In this document: one piece after another, positions 21,740 to 35,300 of the stretch
Position numbering within the stretch: the first letter of the stretch is position 1
Layout of the letters: the number at the start of each line of letters is the position of its first letter
Source of the DNA: Portulaca oleracea
Lineage: Eukaryota > Streptophyta > Magnoliopsida > Caryophyllales > Portulacaceae
Reading direction: 5' to 3'
Length of the DNA: 64,000 nucleotides
Assembly: GCA_029582165.1 (NCBI GenBank)
Contig: CM055879.1
Coordinates: 34,452,330-34,516,329, forward strand
Translations under genes and position numbers: made by a program
The notes under the pieces: model-generated
Seen by the model: only the letters and a program-made list of their open reading frames with translations
Database searches by the model: none
What the model was told of the DNA's origin: nothing

Positions 21740-24700
21740 TTCTCTCTCATTCCTCTACGTCCCCCTAGCCTAAAAGAATGCAAGAACGTGCTATTTTCCA
21801 TAGTTATGATAAAGTCTTATCACTTCTTTCATGTCGTGTCTACCTTAAAAATTATGGTTTGGGACTGATTTTAACCATTAGTTTAAGTGTGCCTTGCATC
21901 TAAAAAGCCTCTGCCTTTGCCATGAAGCGCACGCCTTGGGCTCTAGTACCCAGTCTGCTTTTCTGCACCTCAAGCTTTTTAAAGCTAATCTGGTTAATCT
22001 TCATCTACCAACTGGTAGTGTTGATATTTGAAGAAATTGTTGTTCATGCCATTTCTGTGCTTTGTGGCTAAGACAAGTATTTGATGACTCATCGACAGTG
22101 TCGTGAAATGGATCTTGTCTTATGTCCACAAAATACTGATACCTTATGGGCAGAGACCTTTTCTTCCTCTATTATGAGTTATAGTGACAAGTTATGGCAA
22201 GAATCCTGTTCATAATGACAAAATTGATGAGATTCCATTTTTCGGCTTGCTTGTACATTTCATGAAATGTACTATTTGTTTGTGTGTGAAGAATTTGCCA
22301 TAATTATGTTCTATGTTTGCCAGTATTTTTGATATTTCATAGTGCTGTTTCCTCTGTCAATCAATGTTTTGTCTGGCTAAACTTGTACCTCATTTTCCTG
22401 TGCTCTACTGGTATTGAGTTTGTGTGGTATATTCTAGATACTCTAGGTCTCCTTCACCTCGAAAAGCAAGATCAAGATCCCATTCGAGGTCTCGCTCCAG
22501 GTCTTTGACACCACAGAGGTACAGATCTCGGTCTCGTTCCAGGTCGAGGTCTAGGTCTGGCAGTCGTGGCAGGTGAGCTTATAACCCGAGAAGTATTTGT
22601 ACTTTACATTGTGCTGTACCGTGGCCAACCTACTTGGTAATTGGCAGGACTGAAGCTGTGAATCCTGGAAACACTCTCTTCGTTACTGGTCTGTCTTCTA
22701 GGGTTACTGAAAGAGATCTTGAGGAACACTTTTCTAAGGAGGGTAAGGTATGTGTAGTATGTAATATTCCTTTGTCTCCCTTGTGCATTGAAATAATGTC
22801 TGCTTTTGGGCCTCAATCGTTTATGTTGTCTTATTTTAGGTAGCCTCAGTTTTTCTGGTTGTGGAACCACGTACGCGCATTTCACGGGGCTTTGCTTTTG
22901 TGACAATGGATTCTCTTGAGGATGCTGATCGTTGCATCAAGTATCTGAATCAATCGGTCCTTGAAGGTCGTTACATAACTGTTGAGAAGGTACGTTTATT
23001 GTGTTCATACCAAAATCTTGTGAAGGGGGTATATGATTCTTCTTTGTTAACGTGGAGGTTTTTGGTTACATTCAGACTGCATTGCGTCAGCTTTGTTGGC
23101 AGCAATCAATGATGATGAGTGTCATCCATCTCAACTTTATTCAAACAGCTTGATCAAACGGCCAGCTAAACACATTTCTCATGCTTCTGATCAACTAAAC
23201 ATAGCAAATATTGCCCAACAACAACTTAACAACATCCGTTCCCAGTTCCCACCATCAACTCTCAACTAATCAACGGATAATCAACATTTCTAGTCAGGCA
23301 TTTATGGTATTTCATACCTGAATCTGTGTATGGATATCTTGTTCTTGTGTGGCTTTCAGCTTGGTTTCATGTTGCTGCTATCATATAGGTGAGATATCAT
23401 GGTATGCTTTCATATTCTGCATAGCTGATTCCTGATATTTGTGGTAGTCCCTTTTGTGTTTGCTTATCCGACTGTGAGTGCATAAGGTTTTAAGCACTCT
23501 ATCTGGGTGGTTATTGTTATGGTTTCTCCCTTTTGTGTCTAGGCACATTGCAACCATCTCTATTCTACCTATTAGAATTCATGTGACAGCATGATGCTTT
23601 TCCTCCAGCTCCTCCCTCCCCTTCCCCATTCCTATTAGTTCGTAGTTTCATCTTAGTGCTGAGATATATTGTTCGTTAGTTGTGCTTGCGCTTAGCTATT
23701 TGTGATATTGTGGATTAAAGCTGACAAGATGAAACTAAGATTATGAATTGATGAACTAGTTCTTTGTGTTATGCCCTCTTTATTGCAATCGTCAAGCTGT
23801 CAAGGTATAGTCACCTCAGGGATGTCATGTTTTGTTCCACCTCATCTTATGCCACCTTCAACTTCAAGTGTGCTGGAATTCAAATCTGTGTTCTTTATTG
23901 TACTCGACTTCTGTGCCCTCTGAAAGATATTGCTCAAGATAGCTGTTGAAAGGCATAAATTTATGTCGATGTGCTTGATTTACATATATTTTTTGCAATT
24001 CTAGATTGCATTTTTTATGTTTATTTATTTATTTATTTTTGTTGTTGGGGGGGGGGGGGGGGGTTTAAATTTGGGGTTATGATGCAAACTTTAAGTGGTT
24101 ATGGAAAGAACTGGATGCACATTGCAACAGTATAGTGAGTACTGAGTAGTGATGATCTCAGTGCAAACGCCTAGAGCATAGCAGTGAAGAGTTGGGCCTG
24201 TGAGAGAAAGAGGATGATTGTGTGCCTTTATGGAACATCTTTTTTTTTTATATATATTTATTTTTGCCCAGGGATGGAGGTTGAAACCCAACTCCCATTA
24301 GAGTCAGGAGGGTAGAATACCTCAACTGCTTATATGGTATAGTCCCATACCATAATTATTTTTGTCCCATATACATAAGTAAAATATGGGAGGTGATTTT
24401 GGGTAATAAAAATAACAAGAAACTTGATAACATGTAAAATGAAGTGCTGAATAGAGTACTATCAATAATTTCTTCTCCAATGCATCATCTGCCTATCCCT
24501 GCTTTGGCAATTGCTTTATATTTCTACTTTCTATTTTGTCATTTTTCCTACATGCTCTTTTTCGACCAATTTTCTGGCATGAATGTCATATTTTTGTGCT
24601 ATGTACATAATATTGCTAGTGCTAGTTAATATGCCTTTGCCTTTTCACTACATGCCATAATAAATTACATTAAGAGCGGATAGAGTGAGGTGTTGTTCCC

Positions 24701-25101
24701 ACTTTTCAGTCAAGGAGGAAACGACCGAGGACCCCAACTCCTGGACACTACCTTGGGCTGGGAAAATCTAGAGACTCAGGTTTGTGCTCTTTCTCTTCTT
24801 TCCCCTTCACCACAAACATCGAAAGTTGAAGGAACTGCTGGCATCACTTGAAGTTGACTTATCGAATGACCTGTCAATGGCAGGGTATCGTGGCAGACCC
24901 CATGGTGGTGGGTATGGTCGGGATGACTACGACTACAGGAGATCACCAAGGCGGTCCCCATATCGTGGTAGTCGTGGCTATTCTCCTCGGCGCTCCCCTT
25001 ATGCTGAGAGGTCGAGGAGATACCGATCGAGGTCTTACTCCCCCTATGGAAGCCCTGACAGAGGAGGTTACGGCCGACGCTCTGGTGTTTATGGAAGATG
25101 A
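20214..25101 (+). CDS. SR45a-like: SR45a/Tra2-like serine/arginine-rich splicing factor (7 coding exons)
   Basis: A nuclear RNA-binding splicing regulator. Coding exons: 20214-20216, 20316-20335, 22438-22572, 22648-22747, 22840-22989, 24710-24779, 24884-25101; all junctions are GT-AG and join in frame to 231 aa. The first exon contributes only the ATG. Residues about 8-53 form RS domain 1 (RYSRSPSPRKARSRS, then repeated SRSRS). An RRM covers about 58-137, with RNP2 LFVTGL and RNP1 RGFAFVTM, and the family hallmark VTERDLEEHFSKEGK. TPTPGHYLGL follows, then a Gly/Arg/Ser/Tyr-rich RS domain 2 (RRSPRRSPYRGSRGY) to the end. The two-RS-domain layout around one RRM is that of Transformer-2/SR45a. 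Introns 2 (2.1 kb) and 5 (1.7 kb) are unusually long; family members are known to be alternatively spliced under heat and high light. Confidence 0.92.
21700..21737. repeat. (TA)n microsatellite in SR45a-like intron 2
   Basis: About nineteen uninterrupted TA dinucleotides inside the 2.1-kb second intron. Confidence 0.95.
24047..24063. repeat. poly(G) run of 17 in SR45a-like intron 5
   Basis: Seventeen consecutive G residues after TTTTTGTTGTT. Such homopolymers are prone to length error in sequencing. Confidence 0.9.
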
Positions 25102-25953
25102 AACCGAAACGCTCAATGGGTCTATTGGAATTTGTCTCTCTCGAGTGTGTGGTCGAATCTGAGTCTGGTATGCTAGTACCCTTGTAGTTAGAAAATGCTC
25201 TTGTGATTGTCACTGGACTAATCAAAAGTTTTTTAGCCTCTACTACTAAGGTTGGTGAATTTGTTTAAGGAATGTTGAATAGGTATCTCAAGTGAAATGC
25301 TTGTCCCTCCCTTGAATTTGCAAGCAATCACTATCCGTTGAATTTTCAATTTGAGTTTGTTTGCGTTTTTGCTTTTGGGTATACCCAAATGCATTGGCTA
25401 TTTGGGTATGGTCGATGATTGGGTTTTGTAATGATTTGTCATGGTCTCACTCTCATAGGCTCGCTACAAAAATGCACTGAAATGTCATTTGTAAGTGTTC
25501 GGTTCAGTTAGTTGCGGACTTGCGGTTAATCAAAGGAATCAGCAAGACAAATATAAAGAGAAGATTACAACATAGTCAAGCTACAAGTGAGGAGAAAACA
25601 GATCTTCCTCCTCACTCACTAGTCACTAGCCAGACTTTAGCCAACACTGTTAATAGCACCACATTCACAATACAACAAAGATTCAAACTATGATGGAGAA
25701 TATGAGCCCTAAAAATGTTGTCTTCCTCATGGGCACTTGCTGAATTTACTTCCTCATCAATATGTGATGGAGAATATGAGCCCACACTTCATATTTTTAC
25801 CACTTCATCCTCAAGTCCATCTGTTTCCTGCGAATCAACCATGTTCATGCTGGGTACCTCAATCCCCATACTTTTATTCGTCTCCGGTACTGACAGATTC
25901 TTAGAGTTAGGAGAAGAAACCCTTGAGTGAGGATGTCAACGAACTCTAGTGTA
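25102..25953. other. SR45a-like 3' region and intergenic DNA
   Basis: Presumed 3' untranslated region followed by noncoding sequence. No further exon is recognised. Confidence 0.4.
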
Positions 25954-26237
25954 CTCCCTCCTTCCCATATTATCTGTCACTTTAACTAACTTTCTTTTTT
26001 TCCATAATATCTGTCACTTTATATTTCCAATAGCACATTAATTACTAATTTATCAAATCAACCTTATTAATTACATCTTTTTCATTCATTTTTCTTTTTT
26101 ATTCACATTTTTCCTTTTTTATTTACCATTTTATTCAACATTTCCACATTTTCAATGCACTAAATTAATGTAAATGGGAAGTTTTTTTGGTCTTTTAAAT
26201 TATGTCCCAAGTGACACTTAAATTGGGAAGGAGGGAG
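25954..26237. mobile_element. Stowaway MITE
   Basis: Starts CTCCCTCCTTCCCATATTA, ends GGGAAGGAGGGAG, flanked by TA at both ends (25952-25953, 26238-26239). The interior has an inner inverted CTGTCACTTTA/AAGTGACA pair. Confidence 0.85.
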
Positions 26238-26538
26238 TAGCCTACATGAAAATGTTACACTCTTATCCTGCACAATCTGAATATATAATTTTCTTGGAAC
26301 TTTTAAGCTGCACACCCAGTTTTTGCATACACGGACAAGTAACCATGTACGGTTTTTAAGTGGAAGGAAATGCTTCATGAGATCGAAGTAATCTATTAAC
26401 AATGTAATAATGAAAGCAAATGTACGTTAAATGTAAGGTAAAAGTTGTAAAATGTAATGTAAAAGTGAGGATTAAAATGAATAAGGTAAACACAAATGTC
26501 AAAGAAAACCAATCGAATCTAATTTTCCCCCTTGCATC

Positions 26539-26680
26539 GGGCACGTAGATGCTGATCCCGGGAGCATGATGCTCCATGCGCCCGGCCCACATTATCTTCA
26601 GCGTGGCCCAATGAAAAGAAAAGATCTGAAAGACGGCGGCCCAATGAAAAGAAATGAAGGGCGCGGCCCAATTGAAAGTA
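26539..26680 (+). repeat. left terminal inverted repeat and GGCCCA repeats of the MULE
   Basis: Begins GGGCACGTAGATGCTGATCC and holds four GGCCCA motifs (26584, 26605, 26638, 26665). Three of them head a roughly 30-bp tandem unit, GGCCCAATGAAAAGAAA. GGCCCA is the reverse of TGGGCC, the plant 'site II' element bound by TCP factors in genes of dividing cells, so the terminus may double as the transposase promoter (inference). The transposase ATG lies about 330 bp inside. Confidence 0.75.
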
Positions 26681-26870
26681 AAAGAAAAACAAACGAAAAA
26701 CAAAAGCAAACGAAAACGAAAAACGAAAAACGAAATCGTTTTTCAGATTATTTGCTAGAAAAACGAAAATCAAAATCAAACAAACAAAAGCAAGAAATCA
26801 TTCAAACAAACGAAACTCCAATTCCCAGAAAAACGAAAATCAAACCCTAGAAAACAATTGCATTTAGATT

Positions 26871-29800
26871 ATGGATCAAGATCAAGCAAATTCAACGAAA
26901 AACGACATCAATCAAACAGGTAAACGTTAAACAATTTTCATTGTTGAAGGACGATTTCATATTATCAACAATTACACTTAATGTGTTCGATCCTTTAAAT
27001 CTGCAGAAACATCCACCCAACATTCGAGTGCAAAAACACTATACATAGATGAATGTGATGATGATTCACGAGAAGAAGGTAAATAGATATTGTCAACAAT
27101 GCTCATAACATACAACGCAAATGCTCATGACCTATCATTACATTGCTCATACTCTACATGGACAATGCTCATGACCTATGCTCATATCCTACATAGCAAA
27201 TGCTCATGACCTATCATTACAATGCTCATAGCATACAACGCAAATGCTCATGACCTATCATTACATTAAGTCAGTAAGACAATGCTCATAACATTAAGTC
27301 ATAATGCTCATGACTTATCATTACAATGCTCATGACTTATAATGACAATGCTCATAATGTATAAGTCAATTGCTCATGACCTATCAAATATAGTTTTGCT
27401 CATATACTAGAACTACTATGCTCATAACATATAAGTATTATGCTCATCATGTAGAAGTAGAATGCCCATATCAAATATAGTTAATCAGTAAGACAATGCT
27501 CATAACATTAAGTCATAATGCTCATGACCTATCATTACAATGCTCATAATGTACAGGGCAATTGCTCATGACCTATCAATACAATGCTCATGACTTATAA
27601 TGACAATGCTCATGACCTATCATTATATTGCTCATGACTTATAATGACAATGCTCATAATGTACAAGGAAATTGCTCATGACTTATAGTGACAATGCTCA
27701 TGACCTGATTTTGTACTCATGTTAATGCTCATGATCTGATTTTGTACTCATGTTAATGCTCATGACATATAAAATATAGTTTTGCTCATATAATAGAACT
27801 ATTATGCTCATGGTGTACAACTTTAATGCTCATAACATATAAGTATTATGCTCATCATCTAGAAATAGAATGTTTGTAATGTTAATTTATAACATCAATT
27901 TTGTATCAACAGATCATGAACCTGTGGATAAACAAACATCAATGGCCACAAAAGAGTTCCAAACATTGAAAGCTCAAGCACTTGCAGAAATTATGGTACC
28001 ATTGCCAGACAACCAAATAGTAAAGGAAGCTGAATGTTCTGAAATCCTAGGCAAGAAAGTTACATCAGAAAAGGAAGCATTTTCGTTATATAATGAGTAT
28101 GCATTCAGAATTGGATTTAGTGTTCGTAAAACCAAGACAAGATATAGGGAAAATTCAAGGGAACTTAGACGTAGAGAGTTTGCTTGCAATAAGGCTGGAT
28201 TGAAAGAAAACAAAGGGAAGGATGGGAAAATGTACACAAAGCTTGACACAAGAACAAATTGCAAGGCAATGGTGTATTTTGAGATAAAAGATGGGGTATG
28301 GACAGTGGCAAGGCACAGAACAGAGCATAATCATAGATTTTGCCAGTCAGATCAAAGGCATTTACTTAGATCACATCGAAAGATTGACCGACAACAGTTA
28401 CTGTACCTTAAGCAATTGATCAACTCAGGGGTCAAAATTGCTGATGCAATTAGAGTAATGAAGAAAGAAGCTGGAGGATCACCTTCTCTTGGATTCACTA
28501 AAAGAGATGCATATGATGAAATATTGAGACAAAAAAAGAAGCATTTGGATGGATGCGATGCAAATACCTTGATAAAGTTGTTCGAGAAAGAGGAAAAAAA
28601 AGAGTCTGATTTCTATTATGATTTTGAGTGTGATGAAGAGGGTTCGATAGAGAGGTTTTTTTGGAGAGATTCCCAAATGAAGAAAGATTACATGTTGTTT
28701 GGGGACCTTGTGGTTCATGACACAACTTATAGGACAAATAAGTACAACTTAATATGTGGCCCATTTGTTGGAATGAACCACCATGGTCAAAATGTTATGT
28801 TTGGATGTGGCTTCTTGTTAAATGAAAATACGGAGAGCTTTATATGGTTGTTTGATAAGTTCTTAGATTCAATGGGAGGAAAAATGCCAATTACCATAAT
28901 GACTGATCAAGCAAATGCAATGCGAAATGGTATAGCCAAGGTGTTCCCGACAGCTGCACATAGATTATGCATCTGGCACTTGATTGAAAATTCAAAGACA
29001 CATATCAAGCACTTAAGATGCATGGAAGGATTCCAAGAAAAGTTTGACAGATTACTCAAACTACCAGACACAATACAAGAATTTGAAGACTCATGGCAGA
29101 GGTATGCTCATATCCTACAACTACATTGCTTATAATTCTTGAACATTATTACTCATAGACACTTATCATTATTGCTCATTTCATAAAACCATAATGATCA
29201 TGAATCTAAACACCAATGCTAATGACCTAGAACGACAATGCTCATTATTTACAAAAAATAACAAATTCTCTAATTTAACTCATATGCTCATAAACTACAA
29301 ACACATATGCTCATGACCTACAACTACTATGCTCATAATGTATAAGACCAATGCTCATGACCTACAACTACTATGCTCATAATGTATAAGACCAATGCTC
29401 ATGACCTACAACTACTATGCTCATAATGTATAAGACCAATGTTCATGACCTACAACTACAATGCTCATAATGTATAAGACCAATGCTCATGACCTATTAT
29501 GACAATGCTCATGACATATAATGACATACAACTACTATGCTCAAAATTTATAAGACGAATGCTCATGACTTAGAACGACAATGCTCATTACATAAAATCA
29601 TAATGCTCATGAATCTTATGCTCATAATCTAAATCTACTATGCTGATAAAATCTTCAATTTTCCCATGTCAGTTTGATGGAAGAATATGACTGCAAAGAT
29701 GATGAGTGGTTAAAAAGGTTATATGGTCTTAGGGAAAAATGGTGTCCAGCTTACAACAAACAGTTCTTTTCAGGAGGTATATTGTCTTCGCAACGGAGTA

Positions 29801-31050
29801 AGTCAACAAATAGTTCACTCAGGAAGAGATTACATGCAACTACTACTTTAGTTGAATTTTTCCATATATTCAACGATGTAGTTCATGAATGGAGAAGTAA
29901 TGAAAACACACTTAACTTCAAAAGTGGGCAAGGGATTCCAGAAATGACATTGAATGATATACCTATGTTGATTCAAGCTGCAAACATATACACACCCAAC
30001 ATGTACACAGAATTTGAGAAAGAATACAAGCGTATCCATACGTACCATCATTCCCAAGTAGAATCTTGCGATGAATATGAGACTTACAACGTTTGGCATC
30101 GTGTGAAGCCTCAATATAAGTATTTGGTGAGTTTCAACAAGTTGTCACATGATATACAATGCACCTGCATGGGGTTTCAAGAAACAGGCATATTATGCTC
30201 ACATTCTTTGAGGGTTTATGACTTAAATTGTGTTGAAGTTATGCCAACAAAATATATGACACCAAGATGGACGAAAAGCATTAGGCCCCAAGAAGACCTA
30301 GAAAACACAACAAAAAAAGGGGTTTCAACACCACCAGCAGTGTGGAGGACGCAAATGAAGAGAAAATATAATTCAGTTATTTCAGCAAGTGCTGAAAATG
30401 AAGAAGCAAGGAAAATAATTGAAGACAATTTGACACAAGTCAAACAACAAATACAGAATGAAGGATTGGTTGTATCTGAATCAGAAGATGACCAGAACCA
30501 AGACGTTGAGGAGCACCATATAGACAATGAAACAGTTGTCTTAAATCCCAAAAAATCAAGGCAAAAGGGTGAGAGCAACATTAGAAGAAAGTCAACAACT
30601 GAAAAAATGGCAAACATAGCTAGAGGGAGAAAAAGAGCAGCAGAAACAAGGAAGGTAAATATGCTCATAAACTTGAACTTCATTGCTCATCACCATACAC
30701 ATATCAAACACATACTATGCTAATATGCCTCAAGAATGTTTATGCTTAGAACATATTGAAAATGTCTTCACAGGAAACTACAGCAAGAAGAAAACAACAA
30801 CAAAGAATAGAAAGACAAGAACAAGAGCAACAAACTCAACATCAAACATTTACCACAGTGGAAAGTGCTATGTCACAGGTACCAAAACCAACCAAATACA
30901 TATTTGAAATTAAAAAATTTGAATATATAGTAACTCTATTTTATATTGACAATGCAGAGTCCCAATTTTGTTTCATTCACCCAACTGCTCCAACAAAGCA
31001 TGGCAGGCGTATCTTCACAAGATGTTCATCCACATCCCCATCAATATTAG
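26871..31050 (+). CDS. MULE transposase with FAR1 DNA-binding, MULE and SWIM domains (6 exons)
   Basis: Expected to bind the element ends and catalyse cut-and-paste transposition in the nucleus. Exons 26871-26919, 27007-27078, 27913-29101, 29673-30654, 30774-30878 and 30958-31050 join in frame with GT-AG borders to give 829 aa. An acidic N-terminus precedes a FAR1-type domain (AFSLYNEYAFRIGFSVRK, then NCKAMVYF and HNH). The MULE transposase core follows, with FGDLVVHDTTYRTNKY, MTDQANAM and AAHRLCIWHL carrying the expected acidic residues. A SWIM zinc finger, CTCMGFQETGILCSH (CxC...CxH), lies after the core, and the C-terminus is Lys/Arg/Gln-rich. Domestic FHY3/FAR1 light-signalling factors share this layout, but the position inside a TSD-flanked element marks this one as the transposon's own enzyme. 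Introns 2 and 3 consist of the 22-bp repeat. Confidence 0.88.
27079..27870 (+). repeat. 22-bp ATGCTCAT array in transposase intron 2
   Basis: Tandem, slightly variable units of about 22 bp starting ATGCTCAT, such as ATGCTCATGACCTATCATTA or ATGCTCATAACATACAACG, fill this intron almost edge to edge. All copies read in the plus orientation. Confidence 0.9.
29102..29665 (+). repeat. 22-bp ATGCTCAT array in transposase intron 3
   Basis: Same unit as in intron 2. The middle section is more regular, alternating ATGCTCATGACCTACAACTA and ATGCTCATAATGTATAAGAC units (44-bp dimers). The array begins at the splice donor itself (GTATGCTCATATCC). Confidence 0.9.
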
Positions 31051-31129
31051 CAACATTGACAATTAGTATTATAATCATATATGTACACACAAGTGCTTCA
31101 GTAAAGCTGAATTAGAAGTGTCATGAATT

Positions 31130-31995
31130 ATAAAGACAATGCTCATTACATATAATGACAAATGCTAATGACTTATAATGCTCATGACTTATAATGACAA
31201 TGCTCATTACACAAAACCATAATGCTCATATGATACAATACCAATGCTCATGATCTATCATTACAATGCTCATAACATACAATTACAATGCTCATGACCT
31301 ACAAGACTAATGCTCATGACTTATAATGATAATGCTCATTACACAAAACCAAAATGCTCATTACTTATAATGAAAATGCTCATGACCTATCATTATATTG
31401 CTCATAACCTACAAAGTTTAATGCTCATAACTTATAATGACAATGCTCATGACCTACAAAACTAATGCTCATGACTTATAATGATAATGCTCATTACTCA
31501 AAAACATAAATGCTCATGATCCAAAACACCTATGCTCATATCCTACATGGCCAATGCTCATGATCTATCATTACAATGCTCATACTCTACATGGACAATG
31601 CTCATGACTTGCAATTACAATGCTCATGACCTACAAGACTAATGCTCATGACTTATAATGATAATGCTCATTACACAAAACCAAAAATGCTCATGACTTA
31701 TAATGACAATGCTCATAACCTACAAAGTTTAATGCTCATGACTTATAATGAGAATGCTCATGACCTACAAAACTAATGCTCATGACTTATAATGATAATG
31801 CTCATTACTCAAAACCATAAATGCTCATGATCCAAAACACCCATGCTCATATCCTACATGGCCAATGCTCATGATCTATCATTACAATGCTCATAACATA
31901 CAACGCAAATGCTCATGACCTATCATGACAATGCTCATTACACAAAACCATATTGCTCATGTTGTAGAACTACAATGCTCATAGCATATAACTGT
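31130..31995 (+). repeat. 22-bp ATGCTCAT array between the two MULE genes
   Basis: Begins about 80 bp after the transposase stop. Units carry variants such as ATGCTCATGACTTATAATGA and ATGCTCATTACACAAAACC. A block of about 290 bp appears twice (compare 31230-31600 with 31560-31920), showing segmental duplication of the array. Confidence 0.88.
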
Positions 31996-32398
31996 TATAC
32001 CCATAATGCATACATCAAGCCTTTTCATAATGAATATACTTTTATGATAATAGAAATTAATAATTGCATCAACCACAACATTTGCCAAGATTGAGTACAA
32101 TCGAATCTGACCAAATATATTTAAACTAATTGACAAATGTGCAAATACATTTAACAAAGGAAATACAAATTCTCATCAGCACATGTTCCCAGATGCTCCT
32201 AGATAAAACAAGATAAAGTACATATTCCCAAAGTACACTCCTCATCAGCACTCGTTTTTCTACAGATACAACTAATCTAATTCAGCACAATCATCTACAA
32301 CAGACAAGTTTCTGAATTATATACAACTCCAAAACCATGACATTTTCACCCTATTCTTCAATAGGAGAACTTGTAAAATTGTTGCGCAATAGGTTTTT
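31996..32398. other. MULE internal spacer after the Ulp1-like gene
   Basis: AT-rich noncoding sequence between the array and the 3' end of the minus-strand gene. It presumably holds the 3' untranslated region of the Ulp1-like gene. Confidence 0.4.
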
Positions 32399-35300
32399 TT
32401 AAATGCACAAACATAAGTCTGCATATGTCACTCGGAGCATATTAATTTGTTTTTGCTGCAATTAAAAACAAGAAAAAAAATGTAAGAATTCCATACTTGT
32501 CATTAAAAACAAATAAAAAAATATTGGTTGCTTTGTGAGAGAGCAAGAGATACATACATTATCTTTCTCCAAGCCGCATGGCCAATCATTTACATCCCCA
32601 AAAAAGGTTTCCATATGCCTCATAAGAAAAACACCACAATCGGTGCTATTATCCTTTGTAAACCACGGCATGTTGGCATAACTAAGTTTGAAATCTTCGA
32701 TATTGGGGCATGAGTCTGAGCCATCATACACCTTAGTTTTCATGAAATAACCAAGTGCAGTAGCCTACATTAAAAAAAATGAACATGAAAAAAGTTAAAA
32801 AAAATTATAATGCTTAAGTATATACTTTTATGCTCATAACGTAAAAGTTAAAAATGAACATGAAATAACCTAAAACTTTAATGCTCATGACATACAACTT
32901 TAATGTTCATAACGTAAAAGATCAATGCTCATAACCTACAGAGGCTAATGCTCATGACTTATAATGACAATGCTCATAACACAAAACCATGATGCTCATG
33001 AATCAAAACACCCATGCTCATAACCTACAAGATCAATGCTCATAATCTACAAAGGCTAATATATGCTCATGACTTATAATGACAATGCTCATATCTTTTC
33101 GCAAAAAACAAGCATGAAAAAGTTTAAAAAAGAATATTAACACACGTTGAGGCAAAGTTCCATATCTTTTCTTTTGAGGCACATCGACAATCAAATTGTC
33201 GATGATTAAATTTTCTTGCTTTTGGATGTTTGAGCAGAACAAAAAGTAGTGCTCATGGGCACAAATTGGAATAAAAATCTGAAATAAATAACATAAAAAA
33301 ATATAATTAGTTTCAAAAATTAAATAATTGATCATAATCAATACATAATTGACAAAACTTACCAAATCAACCTTTTTAAGATCAATATGATCTTGCTCTG
33401 CCAATTCATTCGATGCAACTTCAACAAAAAAATTCTATTGATTTTTGTTTAGAGCCTTTTCCATGAGCAAGAACCAGGCTTTGCTGTAAATAAATGGCAA
33501 CAGAAATCACAAAATCAAAAATTCTAAAAAATAATCTAAGATTATAACTTAAAAATAATATGCCCAAATGCTCATAAATTACTCACCACACAATTTGAGG
33601 TGAAGAAAAACCGAGATACAGAAGAGACATTTCTGTATAGCTCCAAATTATTTAAAAATCTGCTCCACTCATTAACTACCTCATCATAAACATATGATTC
33701 CTTATACACAAGAGATTTCAAATTTTTTCGAGTGAGCTCCCCCCACTTTGACTTTGCAAGAATCTCACTGTAAAATATAATAAAATAATTTCGATTAACA
33801 AAATGAACTTTAAAAAAAATCTAAAAAGCCAAAAAAAAAACTTACTTGTTGTCAGCATCTTTTGCAAAAATGATTCTAACACATTGTCTTTCACGTGAAG
33901 TAAATTTTTTCTTCAATGCTGCAACTCGGTCAAGGTAGGGGGAACACATACTGGGAGGCATATGTGTTATTTTTCTGTTTGGTTTCTTCTTTATAGGTAG
34001 TTCAAGAGCTTCATCACTTTTTTTCTTCACCAAATCATCATTCTTAGCCTGGTTAGCATGCTCATCAGATTTGTTTTCTGCTGGCTCTTCTACTTGAGCG
34101 TCAATCATAATCTCATCGACAACATTACTAATAACTTGATTGACATGCTCATCAAGATCATCATTCGCAGGGTTTGATGGAGGAGGGGGGGTAGTAGGTG
34201 ATGGTTGTTGGTTATCGAACATAGGGTCATTCAGGAACCCACCCTCAATTGAATCCATCAATATTTCGAGGGCCTCTAGAATTTTTGGATTGTTCCAAAA
34301 ATCCTCATCTTGACTGAGGGTTCCCTCATGACCACCATCACTTGGAGCTTCAGTTTGCTCCTCCTCCTCCTTAACAAATTCTCGGAAAAAACTGAAGATC
34401 TTGCTGTCATGGCTAGCAAGTTTCTTGGCTGCACTCACATTAGGGGAAAATTCAAAGGCAGCTTTAGATGTTTCCCTAAATTGCTTGAATGACCTTGCAA
34501 GATCATTTACAACCTCTAAAAACTTTTTGATTAGCCTCTGCAACAAAAAAAAAAATCAATAATAGTCATGAATCAAAACACCTATGCTCATAACAATACA
34601 AAGGCCAATGCTCATGACCTACAACTACTATGCTCATAATGTATAAGACCAATGCTCATGACCTACAACTACTATGCTCATAATGTACAAGACAAATGCT
34701 CATGACCTACAACTACTATGCTCATGACATGTAATGACATACAACTACTATGCTCATAATTTATAAGACCAATGCTCATGACCTACAACTACTATGCTCA
34801 TAATGTATAAGACCAGTGCTCATGACCTACAACTACAATGCTGATAATGTATAAGACCAATGCTCATGACCTACAACTACTATGCTCATAATGTATAAGA
34901 CCAATGCTCATGACCTACAACTACTATGCTCATAACAATACAAAGGCCAATGCTCATGACCTACAACTACTATGCTCATAATGTATAAGACCAATGCTCA
35001 TGACAATACAAAGGTCAATGCTCATGACCTACAACTACTATGCTCATGACCTACAACTACTATGCTCATAATGTATAAGACCAATGCTCATGACCTATAA
35101 CTAAAATGCTCATAATGTACAAGACCAATGCTCATGACCTACAACTACTATGCTCATAATGTATAAGACCAATGCTCATGACGTATTATGACAATGCTCA
35201 TGACATATAATGACATACAACTACTATGCTCATAATTTAGAAGACCAATGCTCATGACCTACAACTACCATGCTCATAATGTATAAGACCAATGCTCATG

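Noticed and set aside
26871..31050. Domesticated FHY3/FAR1 light-signalling gene
   Set aside because: The domain order is the same, but the gene lies within a TSD-flanked element with matching termini and repeat-filled introns, so a transposase is more likely.
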